Shown: positions 14,543 to 17,625 of the stretch, in pieces
Numbering within the stretch: position 1 is the stretch's first letter
Layout of the letters: each line of letters starts with the position of its first letter
DNA from: an uncultured Treponema sp.
Lineage (GTDB): Bacteria > Spirochaetota > Spirochaetia > Treponematales > Treponemataceae
Length of the DNA stretch: 17,625 nt
Assembly (NCBI GenBank): GCA_937893155.1
Contig: CALBGU010000118.1
Span: forward strand, 1 to 17,625
Direction: 5' to 3'
The notes under the pieces: generated by a model
Seen by the model: the letters and a program-made list of their open reading frames with translations, nothing else
Told to the model about the DNA's origin: nothing
Databases searched by the model: none
Translations under genes and position numbers: made by a program

Positions 14543-15700
14543 ATGGCAAACAGAATTATGCTTAACGGCACATCGTATTTCGGCAAAGGCGCAATCGAAA
14601 ACATTGCGAGTGAAGTCAAAAACCGCGGCTGCAAAAAGGTTTTGCTCGTTACCGATGAAAGTCTTATCAAGTTCAAGGTCGCGACAAAAATCACCGACTT
14701 GCTCGACAAAGCAGGCATTGCGTACGACATTTACGACAAAATCAAGCCGAATCCTACAATCGAGAACGTAACGGACGGCGTTGAGGCTTGCAAAAAGAGC
14801 GGCGCAGACATCATCGTAGCGGTCGGCGGCGGTTCTTCTATCGACACTTCAAAGGCTATCGGCATCATCATCACAAACCCAGAGTTTGCCGATGTGCGCT
14901 CTCTTGAAGGCGTTGCTCCTACCAAAAACCCGTGTTTGCCTATCATCGCGGTTTCTACCACTTCAGGCACGGCGGCAGAAGTTACTATCAACTACGTTAT
15001 CACCGACGTAGAGAAAAACAGAAAGTTCGTCTGTGTTGACCCGCACGATATTCCTGTGGTGGCAATCGTTGACCCTGATATGGTTTCTTCAATGCCGCCA
15101 AAGCTCGCCGCTTCTACTGGTATGGACGCGCTTGTCCACGCAATCGAAGGCTACATCACCAAAGGCGCGTGGGAAATGACGGATATGATGCACCTCAAGG
15201 CTATCGAAATCATCAGCCACTGGCTGCCGTCTTCGGTTGAGGGAAATCCTGTGGCGCGCGAAAAGATGGCTCTCGGTCAGTACATCGCAGGTATGGGCTT
15301 TTCTAACGTGGGCTTGGGCATTGTTCACTCAATGGCACACCCTCTTTCTGCCCTCTACGACATTCCGCACGGTGCGGCTTGCGCTATGCTTCTTTGTCCT
15401 GTTCTCCGCTACAATGCACCAGCGGCAGGCGCACGATACCGCGAAATCGGCAAGGTGATGGACGTTCCCGGCATTAACGAGATGTCAACCGAGGGCGCAA
15501 TCACGGCGACTATCGACGCAATTCAGGCGTTGGCAGACAAAGTTGGAATTCCAAGAAAGATTACCGAAGCTTCTCCAAAGGTCAAGGCTGAAGATGTGGA
15601 TTTCCTTGCAGAAAGCGCAATGGCAGACGCGTGCACCCCGGGCAATCCGCGCAATCCAACAAAAGAAGACATCATCGCTATCTACAAATCCGTAATGTGA
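14543..15700 (+). CDS. fucO: Iron-containing alcohol dehydrogenase, lactaldehyde reductase (FucO-like)
   Basis: A 385-residue cytoplasmic enzyme. ATG 14543 is chosen because AGGAGA lies six bases upstream and MANRIMLNGTSYFG aligns with E. coli FucO from its first residue. An ATG six codons earlier precedes the ribosome site. The NAD-binding motif is GGGSSIDTSKA (95-105). The metal ligands by alignment are D195, H199, H262 and H276 (GMDALVHAIEGY, VHSMAHP, IPHGAA). FEADVRS-type and VTINYVIT blocks match FucO closely. It reduces L-lactaldehyde to 1,2-propanediol with NADH in fucose or rhamnose fermentation, or acts on similar small alcohols such as 1,3-propanediol. No fucose or rhamnose genes are adjacent, so the substrate stays open. 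It is a single-gene unit with its own promoter and terminator. Confidence 0.9.
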   Translation: MANRIMLNGTSYFGKGAIENIASEVKNRGCKKVLLVTDESLIKFKVATKITDLLDKAGIAYDIYDKIKPNPTIENVTDGVEACKKSGADIIVAVGGGSSIDTSKAIGIIITNPEFADVRSLEGVAPTKNPCLPIIAVSTTSGTAAEVTINYVITDVEKNRKFVCVDPHDIPVVAIVDPDMVSSMPPKLAASTGMDALVHAIEGYITKGAWEMTDMMHLKAIEIISHWLPSSVEGNPVAREKMALGQYIAGMGFSNVGLGIVHSMAHPLSALYDIPHGAACAMLLCPVLRYNAPAAGARYREIGKVMDVPGINEMSTEGAITATIDAIQALADKVGIPRKITEASPKVKAEDVDFLAESAMADACTPGNPRNPTKEDIIAIYKSVM

Positions 15701-15740
15701 GCCACAGGCTCTTTTAAGCGGCACAGTCGCTTTTTGAAAG
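15699..15740 (+). terminator. Two small hairpins just after fucO
   Basis: GAGCC-ACA-GGCTC (15699-15711) overlaps the fucO stop and is followed by TTTT. AAGCG (15716-15720) with CGCTTTTT follows as a second 5-bp stem. Both are weak. The main terminator is further downstream at 15751. Confidence 0.4.
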
Positions 15741-15750
15741 GATAGAGAAT

Positions 15751-15793
15751 AAAAGACCTGTTCGAGAACGATAAACGAACAGGTCTTTTTTTT
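15751..15793. terminator. Strong bidirectional rho-independent terminator
   Basis: AAAAGACCTGTTCG (15751-15764) pairs perfectly with CGAACAGGTCTTTT (15776-15789) around an 11-nt loop. Eight T bases follow on the plus strand and TTTTATT on the minus strand. It separates the convergent fucO and nrdG genes. Confidence 0.92.
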
Positions 15794-15809
15794 ACAAGCA
15801 CGCCCAAAA

Positions 15810-16295
15810 TCATTTTAAGCGTAAAATGCGTTGGTTTCGTGAGCCGCGGAACTCAAGCATTAAGTCTTTTTGCTCTTCGATAAACGGTCCGTCCACAAGC
15901 ACGTCGATATTTTTGAGCATTTCGGCGGTGTGTTCGGTGTGCTTTCTGCCGTCCGCGCCCAAAATATCGCGCTCATACACATAGCCCGTGTAGCACCAGA
16001 TATTTTTTTGCGGAAACAGCTCTTTGATTCGCGTCAAAAACGGCGCAATCACGGCTTGATTTTCTTCCTCGAACGGCTCGCCGCCGAGCACCGTAAGCCC
16101 CGCAATGTACTCAGGCTTCAACGCTTCAATAATCTCGTTTTCGGTGTCGGCGGTGAAAGGCTTGCCGAACGCAAAATCCCATGTGTCTTTGTTAAAACAG
16201 CCCTTGCAATGATTGCGGCAGCCCGACACAAACAGCGACACTCTCACGCCCTCGCCGTCTGCGATGTCGGTTTTCTTTATTGCAGCATAATTCAT
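15810..16295 (-). CDS. nrdG: Anaerobic ribonucleotide reductase activating protein (radical SAM)
   Basis: A 161-residue protein from ATG 16295, close to the 154 of E. coli NrdG. GGAGG lies eleven bases upstream. Earlier in-frame ATGs give residues that do not match the family. The radical-SAM cluster motif is C26-x3-C30-x2-C33 (SGCRNHCKGCFN), followed by TVLGGEPF, IWCYTGY and DVLVDGPF, all typical of NrdG. With S-adenosylmethionine it makes the glycyl radical of the class III reductase NrdD, supplying deoxynucleotides without oxygen. nrdD usually adjoins it, but none is in this window. Upstream lies only a truncated acyltransferase ending 48 bp away. The shared terminator is 17 bp beyond the stop. 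Confidence 0.92.
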   Translation of the reverse strand: MNYAAIKKTDIADGEGVRVSLFVSGCRNHCKGCFNKDTWDFAFGKPFTADTENEIIEALKPEYIAGLTVLGGEPFEEENQAVIAPFLTRIKELFPQKNIWCYTGYVYERDILGADGRKHTEHTAEMLKNIDVLVDGPFIEEQKDLMLEFRGSRNQRILRLK

Positions 16296-16343
16296 CTTTG
16301 CTCTAACCTCCGCCGCAATCATAGCACACATTGCAGGATTTTG

Positions 16344-16538
16344 CTATTCGATTTTCTTAATCACACGCGCAGGAACGCCGCCGACCACCGTATTCGCCTC
16401 CACGTCTTTTGTAACAACCGCACCCGCCGCAATCACCGCGCCGTCGCCCACGGTTACCCCCGAAAGAATCGTTGCATACGCGTAATTCGCCGCTTTATTT
16501 CGTCGCGAACGTGCGGCGGAGAAGTGCAAAACAGTCAT
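16344..16538 (-). pseudogene. C-terminal remnant of a hexapeptide-repeat acyltransferase
   Basis: Only about 47 residues match a family: left-handed beta-helix turns ATILSGVTVGDGAVIAAGAV followed by VTKDVEANTVVGGVPARVIK, the usual end of LbetaH acetyltransferases (maltose/galactoside O-acetyltransferase or serine acetyltransferase types, about 180-220 residues). The first 17 codons of the open frame (up to about 16488) look unrelated and basic. The N-terminal domain and catalytic histidine are therefore missing. It shares strand with nrdG and ends 48 bp before its ATG. The break falls close to a hairpin (16488-16518) and to a direct repeat (16538-16564) that flanks the next gene. This suggests truncation by insertion or deletion there. 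Confidence 0.7.
16488..16518. other. Nested inverted repeat at the acyltransferase break
   Basis: CGCCGC (16488-16493) pairs with GCGGCG (16513-16518). Inside, TTCG pairs with CGAA around a 3-nt loop. It sits where similarity to acyltransferases stops. No T run follows on either strand, so it is not a normal terminator. Confidence 0.4.
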
Positions 16539-16564
16539 TCGCCAGCCGATAAAGAAAGTACAGT
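16538..16564. repeat. 27-bp direct repeat, left copy
   Basis: It begins TTCGCCAGCCGATAAAG and ends AAGTACAGT. It matches 17514-17540 at 24 of 27 positions, in the same orientation and 976 bp away. Both copies end 17-18 bp before a start codon. Confidence 0.8.
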
Positions 16565-16581
16565 GATTTTAGAGGGTAGTT

Positions 16582-17505
16582 ATGATTGAAACAGAAATCA
16601 TTTTGTTTGAAAGCGCAGATAAATCTGTAAGTCTTTCGGTTCCGTTTGAAAATGAAACGGTTTGGTTGAATCAAAGTCAGATGATTGAATTATTTGACAG
16701 GAATCAGTCTGTAATTTCACGACATATAAAAAATGTCTTTGCAGAGGGTGAAGTTGACGAAAAAAGCAATATGCATTTTTTGCATAATGCTTTTTCTGAC
16801 AAACCTGTAGCGTATTATTCTCTCGATGTCATCATCTCTGTCGGCTACCGCGTAAAGTCCAAGCGGGGCATTGAATTTCGCAAGTGGGCAAACTCCGTGC
16901 TCAAGCAGTACATTCTAAAGGGATATGCCGCAAATGACCGCCGCCTTGCAGAACTCCGCCAGACTTTGCAGATAATCCGCAGGACAGAAAATCAGCTGGA
17001 TACAAATCAGATTCTCTCTGTGATTGAGCAATATACTTACGCTCTGGATTTGTTAGACGATTATGACCATCTGAGTATAAAAAAGCCGGACGGAACTTCC
17101 GCAATATATCGCCTTACTTATGAAGAAGCCAGCAAGGTTATTGATTCAATGAAGTTCGGGGACACAAGCGCACTTTTTGGCAACGAAAAAGATGATTCTT
17201 TTGAGGGCAGTATCAGCGCGATTTATCAGACTTTCGGCGGAAACGATGTCTATCCTACTGTGCAGGAAAAAGCCGCAAATCTTCTGTATTTTATCACAAA
17301 GAATCATTCCTTCAGTGACGGAAACAAAAGAATTGCCGCGGCGATGTTCCTTTATTTTCTCAACAAAAACGGCCTGCTCTTCAAGAATGGTCTCAAGCAG
17401 ATTGAGGACAATACGCTTGTCGCCCTTACAATCATGATTGCAGAATCCAAGCCAGAAGAAAAAGAACTTATGGTAAACCTTGTGATGCAGTTTTTGACGA
17501 ATTGA
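16582..17505 (+). CDS. RhuM-family protein with C-terminal Fic/DOC domain
   Basis: A 307-residue cytoplasmic protein. The N-terminal RhuM/KilA-N-like region (about 20-115) contains TVWLNQSQMIELFDRNQSVI, SRHIKNVF and ISVGYRVKSKRGIEFRKWAN. A helical linker follows (115-160). The Fic/DOC domain spans about 195-300 and has the motif HSFSDGNKR (242-250), with H242, D246, N248 and R250 intact. Preceding it are DDSFEGSISAIYQTFGG and EKAANLLYFITKN. Fic proteins transfer AMP or other phosphate-containing groups to target proteins; DOC members are toxins. RhuM-Fic fusions are widespread on mobile or accessory DNA, and their function is not established. GAGGG lies six bases before the ATG. No separate antitoxin gene is visible. 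The gene is flanked by 27-bp direct repeats. Confidence 0.9.
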   Translation: MIETEIILFESADKSVSLSVPFENETVWLNQSQMIELFDRNQSVISRHIKNVFAEGEVDEKSNMHFLHNAFSDKPVAYYSLDVIISVGYRVKSKRGIEFRKWANSVLKQYILKGYAANDRRLAELRQTLQIIRRTENQLDTNQILSVIEQYTYALDLLDDYDHLSIKKPDGTSAIYRLTYEEASKVIDSMKFGDTSALFGNEKDDSFEGSISAIYQTFGGNDVYPTVQEKAANLLYFITKNHSFSDGNKRIAAAMFLYFLNKNGLLFKNGLKQIEDNTLVALTIMIAESKPEEKELMVNLVMQFLTN

Positions 17506-17513
17506 AGATATGG

Positions 17514-17540
17514 TTCGCCACCTGATAAAGAAAGTACGGT
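17514..17540. repeat. 27-bp direct repeat, right copy
   Basis: It begins TTCGCCACCTGATAAAG and ends AAGTACGGT. It starts 9 bp after the RhuM-Fic stop and precedes the next gene at the same distance as the left copy precedes RhuM-Fic. Confidence 0.8.
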
Positions 17541-17558
17541 AAAAGTGAGGAAAGAATA

Positions 17559-17625
17559 ATGAGCGAAAAACTGCCAGACCCGATGACAATCCACCCCATT
17601 GCGGGCTACGAAAATGAAATCTATG
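17559..17625 (+). CDS. Probable Vat/CatB-type acetyltransferase, 5' end only
   Basis: Only 22 codons lie in the window (MSEKLPDPMTIHPIAGYENE and on). The pattern P-M-x-x-x-P-I-x-G resembles the N-terminus of the hexapeptide xenobiotic acetyltransferases (Vat streptogramin and CatB-related families), where a short leader precedes K-M-Y-P-I-x-G. GAGG lies eight bases upstream of the ATG. It would be the next unit in the accessory region after RhuM-Fic. The identification rests on very few residues; the gene itself is likely. Confidence 0.45.
   Translation, partial: MSEKLPDPMTIHPIAGYENEIY

Noticed and set aside
16488..17540. Integron attC sites flanking the RhuM-Fic gene
   Set aside because: The direct repeats lack the GTTRRRY/RYYYAAC core sites, and the hairpin at 16488-16518 is not matched by one before the right copy.

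Overview
The window looks like chromosomal DNA of a host-associated, anaerobic spirochaete, most likely Treponema or a close relative. This rests on several features: TPR and coiled-coil envelope proteins, FGE-sulfatase-fold and beta-helix lipoproteins, an anaerobic ribonucleotide reductase activase, a FucO-type iron alcohol dehydrogenase, and moderate-to-low GC with AT-rich sigma70-type promoters. The genus is an inference from gene content. No rRNA, tRNA, CRISPR array, transposase, integrase or reverse transcriptase was seen.

Layout, left to right. (1) 1-3555, minus strand: a two-gene envelope unit. An exported TPR/coiled-coil protein (2449-3555) is followed 2 bp later by a very long membrane-anchored protein (2446 to beyond the left edge). 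That protein is built mostly of 113-114 residue tandem repeats. It stays open to the edge, and several short plus-strand open frames over it are only shadows. (2) 3665-6701, plus strand: a tight three-gene operon of a membrane-anchored TPR protein, a calcineurin-like metallophosphoesterase and a ParB/sulfiredoxin-fold protein. (3) 6706-9373, plus strand: a good promoter (TTGACG-N17-TAAAAT) drives a partner-switching module. It comprises a membrane GAF-SpoIIE phosphatase (TTG start), a STAS anti-sigma-factor antagonist and a HATPase anti-sigma-type kinase, and closes with a hairpin terminator. (4) 9372-12202, minus strand: a beta-helix lipoprotein gene, then the metN-metI methionine importer genes without a visible metQ. 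Both transcription units have predicted start sites only 0-10 nt before the start codon.

(5) 12379-14064, minus strand: a lipoprotein with a PDZ-like domain and a C-terminal FGE-sulfatase domain. Its upstream region carries two related 34-bp palindromes 85 bp apart. (6) 14065-14542: a 478-bp non-coding stretch with those palindromes, a terminator-like hairpin, a GC-rich 216-bp segment bounded by 9-bp inverted repeats that contains an 18-bp tandem repeat, and a strong promoter with two inverted repeats. (7) 14543-15700, plus strand: fucO-like lactaldehyde reductase, converging on nrdG (15810-16295, minus) across a strong shared terminator. (8) 16344-17625: a small accessory region with a truncated hexapeptide acyltransferase remnant, a RhuM-Fic/DOC protein flanked by near-identical 27-bp direct repeats (24/27), and the start of a probable Vat/CatB-type acetyltransferase at the right edge.

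The spots most worth a second look are the 113-residue repeat protein, the direct-repeat-flanked RhuM-Fic unit beside a broken acyltransferase, the double palindrome upstream of the PDZ-FGE lipoprotein, and the 216-bp GC-rich intergenic element.
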